The translations under genes were made by a program, and so were the position numbers. DNA of 64,000 nucleotides from Rhizobiaceae bacterium (GTDB lineage: Bacteria; Pseudomonadota; Alphaproteobacteria; Rhizobiales; Rhizobiaceae): the NCBI GenBank assembly GCA_025698895.1, contig JAILWO010000002.1, positions 248,001-312,000 on the forward strand, in the 5' to 3' direction. The number at the start of each line of letters is the position of its first letter. Within the stretch, counting starts at the first letter, position 1. Below the pieces are notes generated by a model, which saw only the letters and a list, made by a program, of their open reading frames with translations, ran no database searches and was not told the origin of the DNA. This document shows positions 34,395 to 44,490 of the stretch, in pieces.

Positions 34395-34787
34395 GTGTTG
34401 AGCGTGGAACGAATTGCCCATAATCCGACCGACGGCATCTATCCGGCCGATGACTACGTTCATGCGATAGAAGTCAGGCAGCCGCAGAGAATTGTCTATC
34501 TGGCCGGAACCATGGGCTTGAGACCCGACGGCGCCGCTGGTGCCGACATCGACGAGCAGCTTGAACTCGTCTGGAACAATATCCGCAGAATTCTGGCTGA
34601 CGCGGACATGACCACGGACAACATCGTGCGCGTCACCAGTTACCTGCGCGACAGTGCCTATGTCGAGAAGAACGCGCAGGCGCGATTGAAGGCGCTTGGC
34701 AATCGCAAGATCCCGACGACCGCCATCGTGGCCCAGACACTGGTGGACGACTGGCTGGTGGAAATCGAAGTTATCGCCGCGGCGTAG
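34395..34787 (+). CDS. RidA-family protein
   Basis: 130 aa. YjgF/RidA fold with YHA-type VHAIEVRQPQRIVYLAGTM, LELVWNNIRRILADADMTTDNIVRVTSYL (broken: NNIRRILADADM, NIVRVTSYL) and KIPTTAIVAQTLVDDWLVEI. The usual RidA catalytic Arg region is shifted (ARLKALGNRKIPTT), so it may be one of the non-RidA subfamilies. GTG start at 34395; a GTG at 34404 is possible. Part of the beta-oxidation operon. Confidence 0.88.
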   Translation: MLSVERIAHNPTDGIYPADDYVHAIEVRQPQRIVYLAGTMGLRPDGAAGADIDEQLELVWNNIRRILADADMTTDNIVRVTSYLRDSAYVEKNAQARLKALGNRKIPTTAIVAQTLVDDWLVEIEVIAAA

Positions 34788-34809
34788 CTTCCAACAATGG
34801 AGATGACCA

Positions 34810-36018
34810 ATGGCTGACGCTTATGTTTACGACGCCGTGCGCACTCCGCGCGGCCGCGGCAAGAAGGACGGATCCCTGCACGAGGTGCCGGCCGTGCGCC
34901 TCGGTGCCAGGGTGCTGGAGGCGGTACGAGATCGCAACGGGCTCGATACCTCCAAGGTCGACGACATCGTCTTCGGCTGCGTCGATCCTGTGGGTGAGGC
35001 GGGCTCGGTTATTCCGCGCGCATCCGCCTTCGAGGCGAAATACGCCACCGAAGCGCCCGGCATCCAGCTCTCGCGCTTTTGCGCGTCCGGTCTCGACGCC
35101 ATCAATGTCGGTGCCGCTAAGATCGCCGGCGGACTGGACGACATCGTCATCGCCGGCGGCGTGGAATCGATGAGCCGCGTCGGCATGGGCATGTCGGGCG
35201 GTGCCTGGTTCATGGATCCGTCGGTAGGCCTGCCGTCCTATTTCGTGCCGCAGGGTGTCTCGGCCGACGTGATCGCCACCAAATACGGCTTCTCGCGCGA
35301 CGATGTCGACGCCTATGCGGTGGAGAGCCAGAAGCGCGCCGCCAAGGCCTGGGAGGATGGCCGCTTCAAGGATTCGGTCATCGAGATCAAGGACCAGAAC
35401 GGCCTCACCATCCTCGATCATGACGAGCACATGCGCCCGTCGACCGACATGCAGTCGCTGGCCTCGCTCAATCCGTCTTTCGTGATGCCAGGCGAGATGG
35501 GTGGCTTCGATGCGGTCGCCGTCCAGCGCTACCCCGAGCTCGAAGGCGTCAACCACGTGCATCATGCCGGCAATTCCTCGGGCATCGTCGACGGCGCGGC
35601 CGCCGTGCTGCTCGGCTCCAAGAAGGGCGGCAAGACGATGGGGCTGACACCGCGCGCCAGGATCCGCGCCTTCACCAATATCGGCTCGGAGCCGGCGATC
35701 ATGCTGACCGGCCCCGTCGACGTCACGGAGAAGCTTCTGAAGAAGGCGAAGATGACGCTCGACGACATCGACCTGTTCGAGCTCAACGAGGCCTTCGCCT
35801 CTGTGGTGCTGCGCTACATGCAGGCGTTCGACATCGACCATGACAAGATGAACGTGAACGGCGGCGCGATCGCCATGGGCCATCCCCTTGGCGCCACCGG
35901 CGCGATGATCTTCGGCACCGTGCTTGACGAGCTGGAGCGGCGCGACTTGAACACCGCTCTGGTCACGCTTTGCATCGGCGCGGGCATGGGCACCGCGACG
36001 ATCATCGAACGCGTTTGA
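34810..36018 (+). CDS. Acetyl-CoA C-acyltransferase (thiolase, FadA/FadI type)
   Basis: 402 aa. Catalytic Cys 91 in [14 protein letters not shown], His 358 in [15 protein letters not shown] and Cys 388 in TLCIGAGMG are in place, with [11 protein letters not shown] before. Cleaves 3-ketoacyl-CoA to acetyl-CoA and shortened acyl-CoA. It is followed 25 bp on by its multifunctional partner, the standard fadA-fadB/J arrangement in reverse order. Confidence 0.95.
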   Translation: MADAYVYDAVRTPRGRGKKDGSLHEVPAVRLGARVLEAVRDRNGLDTSKVDDIVFGCVDPVGEAGSVIPRASAFEAKYATEAPGIQLSRFCASGLDAINVGAAKIAGGLDDIVIAGGVESMSRVGMGMSGGAWFMDPSVGLPSYFVPQGVSADVIATKYGFSRDDVDAYAVESQKRAAKAWEDGRFKDSVIEIKDQNGLTILDHDEHMRPSTDMQSLASLNPSFVMPGEMGGFDAVAVQRYPELEGVNHVHHAGNSSGIVDGAAAVLLGSKKGGKTMGLTPRARIRAFTNIGSEPAIMLTGPVDVTEKLLKKAKMTLDDIDLFELNEAFASVVLRYMQAFDIDHDKMNVNGGAIAMGHPLGATGAMIFGTVLDELERRDLNTALVTLCIGAGMGTATIIERV

Positions 36019-36043
36019 GATCCGGATCGAGAGGCACAAAAAC

Positions 36044-38263
36044 ATGGCTGACTACACGAACTTCACGGTCGAGACGGACGCCGACGGCATCGCGCTGGTC
36101 ACCTGGGATTCGCCGGGCCGCTCCATGAACGTCTTCACCGAGGAGGTGATGGACGAACTCGACAAGATCGTCGATCAAGTCGTGACGGACGATGCCGTCA
36201 AGGGCGTCGTCATCACCTCGGGCAAGAAGGATTTCTCCGGCGGCGCCGATCTGACCATGCTCAAGCGCATGACCGCCGAATTCGCCAGGCTCGAAAAATC
36301 CGACAAGGCAAAAGCGGTCCAGTTCCTGTTCGAGAACGCTGGCCGCATGAACGGCCTGTTCCGCAAGATCGAAACCTGCGGCAAACCGTGGGTATCGGCG
36401 ATCAACGGCACCTGCATGGGCGGCGCGTTCGAACTGTCCCTGGCGTGCCATGGCCGCGTCGCGTCCGACGCCGACCACGTCAAGATGGCGCTGCCGGAGG
36501 TGAAGGTGGGGCTCTTCCCGGGCGCGGGTGGAACCCAGCGTGTGCCGCGGCTCGCCAACACGCAGGAGGCGCTGCAGATGCTGACCTCCGGCCAGAACCT
36601 GTCGCCCAAGAAGGCGAAGGGCATGAACCTGATCCACGAGATCGCGCCCGCCGACAGGCTGGTCGAGGCCGCGAAGAGGATGATCGCGGACGGCCTCAAG
36701 CCGGTCGCGCCCTGGGACGAGAAGGGCTTCAAGCTGCCCGGCGGGCCGGTCTATTCCGCGGCGGGCGCCAATCTGTGGCCGCCGGCGATCGCCATCCTGC
36801 GCCGTGAGACCTACGGCAACTATCCGGCCGCGACCGCCATCCTGAAATGCGTCTATGAGGGCCTGCTGGTGCCCTTCGATACCGCGCTCAGGATCGAGCA
36901 ACGCTACTTCACCGAAATTCTGCAGACGACCGAGGCGGCGATGATGATCCGCTCGCTGTTCATCTCGCTGCAGGAACTGAACAAGGGTGCGCGGCGCCCC
37001 GAGGGCGTGCCGGATACGAAGTTCCGGAAGATCGGCGTGCTGGGAGCCGGCTTCATGGGCGCCGGCATCGGCTTCGTGACGGCCAAGGCCGGCATCCCGG
37101 TCGTGCTCCTTGACCGCGATATGGAGTCCGCGGAAAAGGGCAAGGCCCATTCGGCAGGACTGATGGATGCGGCCATCAAGAAGGGTCGCGCGACTGATGA
37201 GGACAAGGAAAAGCTCCTGTCCCTGATCACCCCGACGGTCGACTATGCCGACCTCGAAGGCTGCGACCTCGTCATCGAGGCGGTGTTCGAGGACTCGGAG
37301 GTCAAGAAGAGCGCGACCGAGAAGTCGGAAGCGGTGCTGAAATCGTCCGCGATTTTCGCCTCCAACACCTCGACGATCCCGATCACCGGCCTGGCGAAGA
37401 ATTCGAAGCGGCCGAAGAATTTCATCGGCATCCACTTCTTCTCGCCCGTCGACAAGATGATGCTGGTCGAGATCATACTGGGCAAGAAGACCGGCGACAC
37501 CGCGCTTGCGGTCGCGATCGACTATGTACGCGCGATCAAGAAGACGCCGATTGTCGTCAACGACACGCGCGGCTTCTACGTCAATCGCTGCGTGCTGCGC
37601 TACATGGCCGAGAGCTACCAGATGCTGATCGAGGGCGTGCCCGCCCCGATGATCGAGAATGCCGCCAAGCAGGCGGGGATGCCGGTCGGGCCGCTCGCGT
37701 TGACCGACGAGACCGCCATCGACCTTGCCCAGAAGATCATGAAGCAGACCATCCGCGACATGGGCGAAAAGGCCGTCGATCCCGAGCAGTTCAAGCTCAT
37801 CAACACCATGGTGGATGATCACGGCCGCCACGGCCGCAAGAACGGCAAGGGTTTCTACGACTATCCGGCCAAGCCGGCTAAGAAGCATCTGTGGCCGGGG
37901 CTGAAAGACCTCTATCCGCAGAAGAAGCCAGAGGACGTCGATGTCGAGGAACTGAAGCAGCGCTTTCTGGTGACCATCGCGCTGGAGGCGGCACGCGTCA
38001 TGGAGGAGAAGATCGTCACCGACCCGCGCGAGGCCGATGTCGGTTCGATCCTGGCCTTTGGCTTCGCGCCCTATACGGGCGGGGCGCTCAGCTACATCGA
38101 CGGCATGGGGCTCGAAAAATTCCTCAAGCTCGCCAGGCATCTTCAGAAGCGCTACGGACCGCAGTTCAAGGCGCCGAAGCTCCTGTCGGACATGGAGAAG
38201 AAAGGCGAGACCTTCTACGACCGCTTCGATCCCTATGCGAAGGAGCAGAAGAAGGCGGCTTGA
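36044..38263 (+). CDS. Bifunctional enoyl-CoA hydratase/3-hydroxyacyl-CoA dehydrogenase (FadB/FadJ type)
   Basis: 739 aa. Enoyl-CoA hydratase domain in the first 190 residues ([37 protein letters not shown]), then the NAD-binding site [20 protein letters not shown] at about 328-347, the HAD active-site His in [18 protein letters not shown] and the C-terminal dehydrogenase domains ([14 protein letters not shown]). Carries out the two middle steps of beta-oxidation, with the thiolase upstream as partner. Confidence 0.95.
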   Translation: MADYTNFTVETDADGIALVTWDSPGRSMNVFTEEVMDELDKIVDQVVTDDAVKGVVITSGKKDFSGGADLTMLKRMTAEFARLEKSDKAKAVQFLFENAGRMNGLFRKIETCGKPWVSAINGTCMGGAFELSLACHGRVASDADHVKMALPEVKVGLFPGAGGTQRVPRLANTQEALQMLTSGQNLSPKKAKGMNLIHEIAPADRLVEAAKRMIADGLKPVAPWDEKGFKLPGGPVYSAAGANLWPPAIAILRRETYGNYPAATAILKCVYEGLLVPFDTALRIEQRYFTEILQTTEAAMMIRSLFISLQELNKGARRPEGVPDTKFRKIGVLGAGFMGAGIGFVTAKAGIPVVLLDRDMESAEKGKAHSAGLMDAAIKKGRATDEDKEKLLSLITPTVDYADLEGCDLVIEAVFEDSEVKKSATEKSEAVLKSSAIFASNTSTIPITGLAKNSKRPKNFIGIHFFSPVDKMMLVEIILGKKTGDTALAVAIDYVRAIKKTPIVVNDTRGFYVNRCVLRYMAESYQMLIEGVPAPMIENAAKQAGMPVGPLALTDETAIDLAQKIMKQTIRDMGEKAVDPEQFKLINTMVDDHGRHGRKNGKGFYDYPAKPAKKHLWPGLKDLYPQKKPEDVDVEELKQRFLVTIALEAARVMEEKIVTDPREADVGSILAFGFAPYTGGALSYIDGMGLEKFLKLARHLQKRYGPQFKAPKLLSDMEKKGETFYDRFDPYAKEQKKAA

Positions 38264-38398
38264 CACCACCCCCCTCCACCTTGAGGGGAGGGAGGGAGCG
38301 CCGCGAGACGAGTGGGGAGGTTGAGGCCGCGCACTGCCGCGACGGCCCCACCCGTCCAGGCCGCGTTCCCGCAAGGGGACGAGAAACTCCGGAGCACC
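38262..38398. repeat. Palindromic intergenic repeat
   Basis: C/G-rich inverted segments: CACCCCCCTCCACCTTGAGG at the left, GAGTGGGGAGGTTGAGG in the middle, then GGCCCCACCCGTCCAGGCC and CGTTCCCGCAAGGGGACGAG. Of the same class as the elements at 23011 and 23522. It fills the gap between the fadB/J-like gene and the thioesterase gene. Confidence 0.6.
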
Positions 38399-38400
38399 GA

Positions 38401-38952
38401 ATGTATGTCTGGGCCCGTCTCCTGCGCATGGCGCTGACCGCGCGGTCCCGTGGCCGCTACTCGATGGGCGGCGAAAGCCGCCTTTCGTTTCGCTGCCTTC
38501 CGACCGATGTTGACACCAACCTGCATCTCAACAACGCCCGTTACATGATGCTGGCCGACGTCGGCCGCATCGACATATTCCTGAGGGCCGGCCTCCTGAA
38601 GCTGGCGCGCGAGCGCGGCTGGGCGCCGATGATGGGCGGGCTGCAATCGGTCTATGTGCGCGAGATCAGGCTTTGGAAGCGCTTCGACGTTGTCTCCTCC
38701 GTAGAGACCTGGGACGGCACACAGGTGATTGGCCGCCACCGCTTCGAACTGGAAGACGGGCGCACGGCGGCACTGGTCCTGACGACGGCCGGTGTCTATG
38801 CCGCGCGCGAGAAGCGCTTTCTGTCGATCGACGAGGTGGTCGCCGCGCTCGGCCATTCCGTCACGCCCCGCCCGCCGACCGAAGCCGAGCGCATCTTCAT
38901 GACCTCCCACCAGGGACTGCGTGCGCTGGCGAAGGAGAATCCGGGGCACTGA
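38401..38952 (+). CDS. Hotdog-fold acyl-CoA thioesterase (Them6/4HBT-like)
   Basis: 183 aa from the ATG at 38401, just after the repeat. 4HBT-type sequence CLPTDVDTNLHLNNARYMML with the family's Asp/His-Asn pattern, then GGLQSVYVREIRLWKRFDVV. Probably releases acyl or 3-hydroxyacyl groups from CoA. Last gene of the region related to fatty-acid degradation; the repeat may separate it from the operon. Confidence 0.88.
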   Translation: MYVWARLLRMALTARSRGRYSMGGESRLSFRCLPTDVDTNLHLNNARYMMLADVGRIDIFLRAGLLKLARERGWAPMMGGLQSVYVREIRLWKRFDVVSSVETWDGTQVIGRHRFELEDGRTAALVLTTAGVYAAREKRFLSIDEVVAALGHSVTPRPPTEAERIFMTSHQGLRALAKENPGH

Positions 38953-39043
38953 CGGATTCCGTCCCTGAACTGGACAGGCACGGGGCGCTGCGATAAACCT
39001 TGGCCGTAAGATTTTTTTCCTGTCCGGAGGCATTCGAGCGGTC

Positions 39044-39697
39044 ATGGCGGTTCTCTCGCACGACAGTGTCTGGGCGGCGATCGACGCGCTGGCCGAGCGA
39101 TACGCCATGTCGCCTTCGGGACTGGCCAGGCGCGCCGGTCTCGATTCCACTGCCTTCAACAAGTCGAAGCGCCGTTCCGCCGACGGACGGCCGCGCTGGC
39201 CGTCGACCGAATCGATCGCCAAGGTGATCGAGGCGACGGGCGCCACGGTCGACGAGTTCTTCGGTCTGATGCGGAAGTCGCCGGACCTGTCGGACACGCA
39301 GCCCGTGCGGCGGTCGCAGGTCCCGCTACTGGGCCTGGCGCAGGCGGGGGCGGGGGGCTTCTTCGACGACGCGGGCTTTCCGGCCGGCGAAGGCTGGGAC
39401 CTGATCGAGGTGCCGGACCGCGCGCGCCCGGGCACCTATGCGCTGCAGGTGAACGGGGATTCCATGCTGCCGCTCTACCGCGACAGCGACGTGCTCATCG
39501 TCGATCCCGAAGCGCGGATCAGAAAGGGTGACCGCGTGGTGGTCAAGACCACGGGTGGCGAGGTGACTGCCAAGGTGCTCGCGCGCCAGACATCGCGGCT
39601 GATCGAGCTTGATTCCATCAATCCCGAGCACCCAGGCCGTACCATCCCCGTGACCGAAATTGCCTGGGTGGCCCGCATCGTCTGGGCGAGTCAGTAA
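39044..39697 (+). CDS. LexA/CI-like S24 peptidase-fold repressor
   Basis: 217 aa. N-terminal helix-turn-helix (YAMSPSGLARRAGLDSTAFN, IEATGATVDEFFGL) and C-terminal S24 autopeptidase with NGDSMLPLY (Ser 140) and VVVKTTGGEVTAKVL (Lys 168); a likely Ala-Gly cleavage site is in LAQAGAGGFF near 101-102. Such proteins regulate stress or phage-like genes. Here it is followed immediately (TAA-ATG) by a nuclease-like gene, and it is not inside the prophage. Confidence 0.9.
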   Translation: MAVLSHDSVWAAIDALAERYAMSPSGLARRAGLDSTAFNKSKRRSADGRPRWPSTESIAKVIEATGATVDEFFGLMRKSPDLSDTQPVRRSQVPLLGLAQAGAGGFFDDAGFPAGEGWDLIEVPDRARPGTYALQVNGDSMLPLYRDSDVLIVDPEARIRKGDRVVVKTTGGEVTAKVLARQTSRLIELDSINPEHPGRTIPVTEIAWVARIVWASQ

Positions 39698-40423
39698 ATG
39701 AATGCCGCGACGACCGTCGCGGTCGCCTTCGTTGGCGTCGCCATGCTATCCGCCGGCATCCTCTCGGGCGGCGCCCGACTGGCTTCGCTGGGCGTGCGGA
39801 GCGAGGCGGTCGTCGTCGAGGATTTCCAGATGGACGAGGTCTTGTTCGAGGATGAGCAGGACGCGGCGCCTCGCCCATCCGCTGCAGGGTCTGCATCGGT
39901 CCGGACCGGACGCCCGGTCGCGCCGGAGGTCATCTCGCCCCTGGCGTCCGATGGCCTCACGCTCGAGCGGATCGAGCCGCGCCTGCCACTCTCTGAACTG
40001 GCCCTGGCCAGACCGCATCGCCCGGGTGAGCCGAAGCCGACATTGCTTCATAAACCCGTTGCCACGGCCGCAGGCCGCATAGAGGTACAGGGTCATCTGA
40101 TCGAACTGCCGGGGCTCGAGATCGTGGAGCCGGGCGAGGATTGCGAGACCGCCGACGGCGAGACCTGGCCTTGCGGCATGCTGGCCCGCACCGCCTTTCG
40201 CAACTGGCTTCGCGCCCGGGCTGTCGAGTGCACCGTGTCGGACCCGCCTTCGCCGGAGCCGGTCGAGTCAGTGTGCCGCCTCGGCAAGACCGACCTCGGC
40301 GCCTGGCTTGTGAGGAGCGGCTGGGCGAAAGCGGCTGACGCCACATATGAGGCGGAACAGGACGAGGCGCGCGGCGCCGGAGCCGGCATCTGGAATGAAG
40401 AGGTACCGCGGATGATGCGGTGA
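39698..40423 (+). CDS. Membrane-anchored degenerate thermonuclease-like protein
   Basis: 241 aa. N-terminal transmembrane helix (TVAVAFVGVAMLSAGILSGG), a variable linker and a C-terminal SNase-like fold (IELPGLEIVEPGEDCETADG, WPCGMLARTAFRNWLRARAV, LGAWLVRSGWAKAADATYEA, GAGIWNEE). The catalytic Arg/Asp/Glu residues of active thermonucleases (DAPE and YGR motifs) are not found, so it is probably not a nuclease. The start directly abuts the repressor stop. Confidence 0.82.
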   Translation: MNAATTVAVAFVGVAMLSAGILSGGARLASLGVRSEAVVVEDFQMDEVLFEDEQDAAPRPSAAGSASVRTGRPVAPEVISPLASDGLTLERIEPRLPLSELALARPHRPGEPKPTLLHKPVATAAGRIEVQGHLIELPGLEIVEPGEDCETADGETWPCGMLARTAFRNWLRARAVECTVSDPPSPEPVESVCRLGKTDLGAWLVRSGWAKAADATYEAEQDEARGAGAGIWNEEVPRMMR

Positions 40424-40427
40424 TGGC

Positions 40428-42077
40428 TCAGGCCGCCAACCGCCCCTGCAGCCCATCCTCGATCAGCCGGCGCGTGTTTGCGATGCCGTAGAGCGCGGCG
40501 AACGAACCGAAGCGGGGTCCGCGCTCCTGGCCGATCAGCACCTGATAGATCATCTGGAAGAAGGCGACGGACACGCCCGGCCCGCCGTCGGGACTCTTCT
40601 TCGCCGGGTCCTGGTAGCGCGGGATGGCGCGCGCCACGTCCAGCACGGCGTTCTGGATCGTTGCGCCGTCCGATCCCTCCGGCAGCGAGGCGAGCCTATC
40701 CGACAAGGCAACCAGCGCCGCGCGCTCTTCGTCGTCCGGCGCCCGGAAAGCCTTGGTCGGCTTCACGAAGTCGTCGAAATAGCGGATGGCGAAGCCGACC
40801 AGCCGGTCGAGCTCGGGATGATTCTGTGCGGTCGTGCCCGGAGAGTAGCGCGAGATGAAGCCCCACAGCACGTCCTTGTCGTGCGCGTTGGAGGCACTGA
40901 CGAGATTGAGCAGCAGACCGAAGGGAACCGGGAGTTCGATCGCCGGCGGCTCGCCATTGTGGATATGCCAAACCGGGTTGCCGAGCCGCTCCTTCCAGTC
41001 CTGGCGCGGATAGGCGGCGAGGAACTGGTAGTATTCCTCCACGGCACGCGGAATGACATCGAAATAGAGCTTCTTGGCCTGGCGCGGCCGCTGGAACATG
41101 TAGAGCGCCAGGCTTTCGGTTGGCGCATAGGCCAGCCATTCGTCGATGGTCAGCCCGTTGCCCTTCGACTTGGAGATCTTCTGGCCGTTCTCGTCCAGGA
41201 AGAGTTCGTAGACAAAATGCTCGGGTGCCTTGCCGCCCAGGATCTCGCAGATGCGGTCGTAGATGACCGCGTTGGTCTGGTGGTCCTTGCCGAACATCTC
41301 GAAATCGACACCAAGCGCTGCCCAGCGCATGCCGAAGTCCGGCTTCCATTGCAGCTTCACCTGCCCGCCGGTTACGGGAAGGGTCGTTTCCGTTCCGTCC
41401 TCGTCGTCGAAGGTGATCGTTCCGGCGGCGGCGTCGACTTGCTTCATCGGCACGTAGAGCACTCGCCCGGTCTTCGGTGAGATCGGAAGAAACGGGCTGT
41501 AGGTCGCCTGGCGCTCCTCGCCGAGCGTCGGCAGCATCACCTTCATGATGTCGTCGTAGCGCTCGGCCGCGCGCAGCAGCACCTCGTCGAAGCGGCCGGA
41601 CTTGTAGTAGTCCGTCGCGCTGGCGAACTCGTAGTCGAAGCCGAACGTGTCGAGGAAGCGCCTCAGCATCGCGTTGTTGTGGTGGCCGAAGCTCTCGTGA
41701 TCGCCACCGAACGGATTGGGAACCGCCGTCAGCGGCTGGTGGAGATAGGGCTCGAGCGCGGCGCGGTCCGGCACGTTGTCGGGAATCTTGCGCATCCCGT
41801 CCATATCGTCCGAGAAGCAGATCAGCCGCGTGGGAACCTTGTCCTCGGTCAGCACCCGGAAGGCGTGGCGTACCATCGAGGTACGCGCCACTTCCCCGAA
41901 AGTGCCGATATGCGGCAGGCCTGACGGGCCGTACCCGGTCTCGAAGAGCACGGTCTGCGGCCAGTCGCGACCGTCATAGCGGGCGATGATCTTGCGCGCC
42001 TCCTCGAACGGCCAGGCTTTGCTGTCGCGCGCGGCAGCGAGAATCTCCGGCGAAAGCTCGACAGCGGGCAAGGTCAT
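40428..42077 (-). CDS. lysS: Lysyl-tRNA synthetase, class I
   Basis: 549 aa class I LysRS, the archaeal-type enzyme usual in many alphaproteobacteria. The HIGH motif is seen as [10 protein letters not shown] near residue 52, and KMSKS as KISKSKGNG near residue 290. YSYA-type core [20 protein letters not shown] and the C-terminal helical domain ([19 protein letters not shown]) follow. It charges tRNA-Lys. Convergent with the nuclease-like gene, 4 bp apart. Confidence 0.96.
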   Translation of the reverse strand: MTLPAVELSPEILAAARDSKAWPFEEARKIIARYDGRDWPQTVLFETGYGPSGLPHIGTFGEVARTSMVRHAFRVLTEDKVPTRLICFSDDMDGMRKIPDNVPDRAALEPYLHQPLTAVPNPFGGDHESFGHHNNAMLRRFLDTFGFDYEFASATDYYKSGRFDEVLLRAAERYDDIMKVMLPTLGEERQATYSPFLPISPKTGRVLYVPMKQVDAAAGTITFDDEDGTETTLPVTGGQVKLQWKPDFGMRWAALGVDFEMFGKDHQTNAVIYDRICEILGGKAPEHFVYELFLDENGQKISKSKGNGLTIDEWLAYAPTESLALYMFQRPRQAKKLYFDVIPRAVEEYYQFLAAYPRQDWKERLGNPVWHIHNGEPPAIELPVPFGLLLNLVSASNAHDKDVLWGFISRYSPGTTAQNHPELDRLVGFAIRYFDDFVKPTKAFRAPDDEERAALVALSDRLASLPEGSDGATIQNAVLDVARAIPRYQDPAKKSPDGGPGVSVAFFQMIYQVLIGQERGPRFGSFAALYGIANTRRLIEDGLQGRLAA

Positions 42078-42207
42078 GGCAAAGGGTCCTCGGAAGCGCG
42101 CGGACCCTATTCACGGCCGCTTCACAGGTCAATGATGGCGCCTTGTCGCGGCTTGCGGGCGATGCGCGATGGGCCTACCTGTTGGTCGCCCGATCGAGGA
42201 GAACGGA

Positions 42208-42624
42208 ATGGCCAAGACGACACCGACGCCGCAGGAGGCGCTTATCTGGCTCATGGTCGTGACGTCGGCCTCCGACCGCGACATGACCGACGCCGAACTG
42301 GAGCGCATCGGCCAGGCGGTACGCCATTCGCCGTCCTTTGAAGGGTTCGGCGAGGAGGGTATTCTGCCAGCCGCGAATGCCTGCCGCGCGAAGCTGCAGG
42401 AAGAAGGCGGCATGGACGAGGTCCTCTCCGCGGCGGCCCGCGCGTTGCCGCAGGAGCTTCACGTAACGGCTTATCTCCTGGCCTACGAGGTGGCTGCAAT
42501 CGACCGCTCCGTGCGCATAGAGGAGCAGGTCGTCCTCAAACGCATCCGCGAGGCGCTCGACCTCGATCTCGACACGGTTGCCGTGATCGAGCAGGAGGCG
42601 CTGGCCGGCGCCGGTCCGCGATAG
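42208..42624 (+). CDS. TerB-like (tellurite resistance TerB fold) protein
   Basis: 138 aa from the ATG at 42208, with GAGGAGAACGGA just upstream; the open frame extends to 42169. All-helical, with MVVTSASDRDMTDAELERIG, LPQELHVTAYLLAYEVAAID and VLKRIREALDLDLDTVAVIE, the pattern of TerB/DjlA N-terminal folds. Cytoplasmic; function unknown. Precedes the desaturase-like gene by 5 bp. Confidence 0.87.
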   Translation: MAKTTPTPQEALIWLMVVTSASDRDMTDAELERIGQAVRHSPSFEGFGEEGILPAANACRAKLQEEGGMDEVLSAAARALPQELHVTAYLLAYEVAAIDRSVRIEEQVVLKRIREALDLDLDTVAVIEQEALAGAGPR

Positions 42625-42629
42625 GCGCG

Positions 42630-43445
42630 ATGGAGCAGGGGCCGGTCCTGTCGGAGGCGGTTGTCAGGTTCGCTAGCTTCCTTGCGATCTTCGCTGCGAT
42701 GGCCGCCTACGAACTCTGGTCACCCCGCCTCGAGCGGGACGAGATGCGCGGGGCCATCAGGTCGCGGCGATGGATCACGAACATATCCATGGTGCTGATC
42801 GCCTCGATCGTGTTGCGGATCGTCTTTCCGGCAGCGGCGGTTGGCGCCGCGATCTATGCCGAGGAACGAGGGCTGGGGCTGTTCCATCACTATACCGTCA
42901 ACTCGTTCGTGGCCGGTGTTGCCGCGTTCGTCGTGCTGGATTTCGCGGTCTGGCTCGAGCACGTCGCGAGCCATAAGATTCCGATCCTGTGGCGCATCCA
43001 TCGCATGCATCACGCCGACACCGGTTTCGACCTCACGACAGGCCTGCGTTTTCACCCGCTGGAGATCGTGCTGTCGATGATGTGGAAGGCGGCCGTGGTG
43101 ATCGCGCTGGGCGCGCCGGCGGTGGCCGTGCTCGTCTTCGAGATCGTTCTCAATGGCACCTCCATGTTCAACCATGCCAATGCGCGGCTGCCGCTGTGGC
43201 TGGATAGCTGGCTCCGTCTGGTCGTGGTCACGCCTGATATGCACCGTGTCCACCATTCGACCATCTGCCGCGAGACCGATTCCAATTACGGCTTCAACCT
43301 GCCGATCTGGGATCGCTTGTTCCGAACCTATCGCGACCAGCCCGAAAAGGGCCATGAAGGGATGGAAATCGGCCTGCCATTCTATCGCGGGGTCGACCCG
43401 ACGCGGCTGTTGTGGGCGCTGACCCTGCCGTTCAGAAGAAACTGA
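42630..43445 (+). CDS. Sterol desaturase / fatty-acid hydroxylase superfamily membrane enzyme
   Basis: 271 aa with four to five transmembrane helices and the di-iron histidine boxes HVASHKIP (HxxxH), HRMHHADT (HxxHH) and HRVHHST (HxxHH). Probably hydroxylates or desaturates a lipid, hopanoid or carotenoid; the substrate is unknown. The last 14 bp overlap the convergent solute-binding protein gene. Confidence 0.93.
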   Translation: MEQGPVLSEAVVRFASFLAIFAAMAAYELWSPRLERDEMRGAIRSRRWITNISMVLIASIVLRIVFPAAAVGAAIYAEERGLGLFHHYTVNSFVAGVAAFVVLDFAVWLEHVASHKIPILWRIHRMHHADTGFDLTTGLRFHPLEIVLSMMWKAAVVIALGAPAVAVLVFEIVLNGTSMFNHANARLPLWLDSWLRLVVVTPDMHRVHHSTICRETDSNYGFNLPIWDRLFRTYRDQPEKGHEGMEIGLPFYRGVDPTRLLWALTLPFRRN

Positions 43446-44265
43446 CCGGGAAGTGCTTCAGGTAAAGTTCGCCGAACACGCCCTTGGCGGTGAGTTCGCG
43501 CAGAGCGAAGTCGAACGCGGCGGTCAGCCTTGCGTTCTCCTTGGGCACGGCGATCGTCAGCCCGGTGCCAAGATGTTCGGGCGCGAGATAGGGGCCTCCG
43601 GCGAAACGACAGCAGTTTGCGGCATCCGATCCCGCCAGCCAGAAGGACAGGCGCATGCCGTCGCCGAACGCTCCATCGAGCTTGCCTTCCTTGAGGTCGC
43701 CGAACAGCCACTCGGCCTTGTCATAGGTGACGACCTGCGCCGCGGGGAAATAGTCGCGCAACATGCGTTCATGCGGGTCGCCCGCGATGACGCCTACGCG
43801 CTTTCCGTCAAGCTTGTGTCCGAGCGGCTCCGACAGGGCCGATGACCGCCGCATCACGAAGCGTGCCGGCAGCTTGAGATAGGGGCGCGAAAAGGCAAGC
43901 TGGTCGCGCCGTTCGGACGTGGCGGCCAGGCCTGCGATGATGGCATCGCCGTCTCCGGCCTCAAGGGCGGGCACGAGTTCTTCCCAGGGCAAAGCCTGAA
44001 TCTGGCATCGGTCCGACACCTCGAGTTCGGCGCAAAGCGCGCGGGCGAGTTCGACGTTGAATCCGGTTAGCTGACCGGTGGAGTCGAGATAGTTGAAGGG
44101 CGGAAAATCGACGGTAGTGAGAAAGCGCAAGCGTTCCAGGTCCGACAGGTTCGGCGCGGCAAGCCGTTCGTTGGCGTCCCAGAGTGTCGGGATTTCGGGG
44201 TCGGCGGATCTTGCTGCCGAAACAGCGACGAAGAATGCCAGCAACAGGAAAACGGTGGCGCGCAT
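43432..44265 (-). CDS. Periplasmic amino-acid-type solute-binding protein (family 3)
   Basis: 277 aa from the ATG at 44265 (MRATVFLLLAFFVAVSAARS, a good signal peptide); the frame is open to 44430, but that start has no signal sequence. The SBP family 3 pattern FNYLDSTGQLTGFNVELARA, then IAGLAATSERRDQLAFSRPY and DKAEWLFGDLKEGKLDGAFG. No permease or ATPase adjoins it, so it is an orphan binding protein or sensor partner. Confidence 0.9.
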   Translation of the reverse strand: MRATVFLLLAFFVAVSAARSADPEIPTLWDANERLAAPNLSDLERLRFLTTVDFPPFNYLDSTGQLTGFNVELARALCAELEVSDRCQIQALPWEELVPALEAGDGDAIIAGLAATSERRDQLAFSRPYLKLPARFVMRRSSALSEPLGHKLDGKRVGVIAGDPHERMLRDYFPAAQVVTYDKAEWLFGDLKEGKLDGAFGDGMRLSFWLAGSDAANCCRFAGGPYLAPEHLGTGLTIAVPKENARLTAAFDFALRELTAKGVFGELYLKHFPVSFF

Positions 44266-44490
44266 GCTTGATGAGTAGTCGACAAGCAGGTCCGCAGGCA
44301 AGTTGTTCTTCTCAACCGGTTGCCAGTTTTGGTTGACTCGGCGACATGCTGTCGCAACACTGTCCGCGCGCGGGATGGACTTGGGGAGCCCGCGTGGCGA
44401 AACGGCCTGCAAGAGCCGGACGTCAATCATGCAACGGGCTGGAGCGGCCGCCGGCCGTCCGCCGCATGATCATTGGGGGAGGGGACGGCC

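Noticed and set aside
36002-38374. 790-codon open frame opposite the 3-hydroxyacyl-CoA dehydrogenase gene
   Set aside because: Antisense shadow; composition follows third-position GC bias of the opposite strand.
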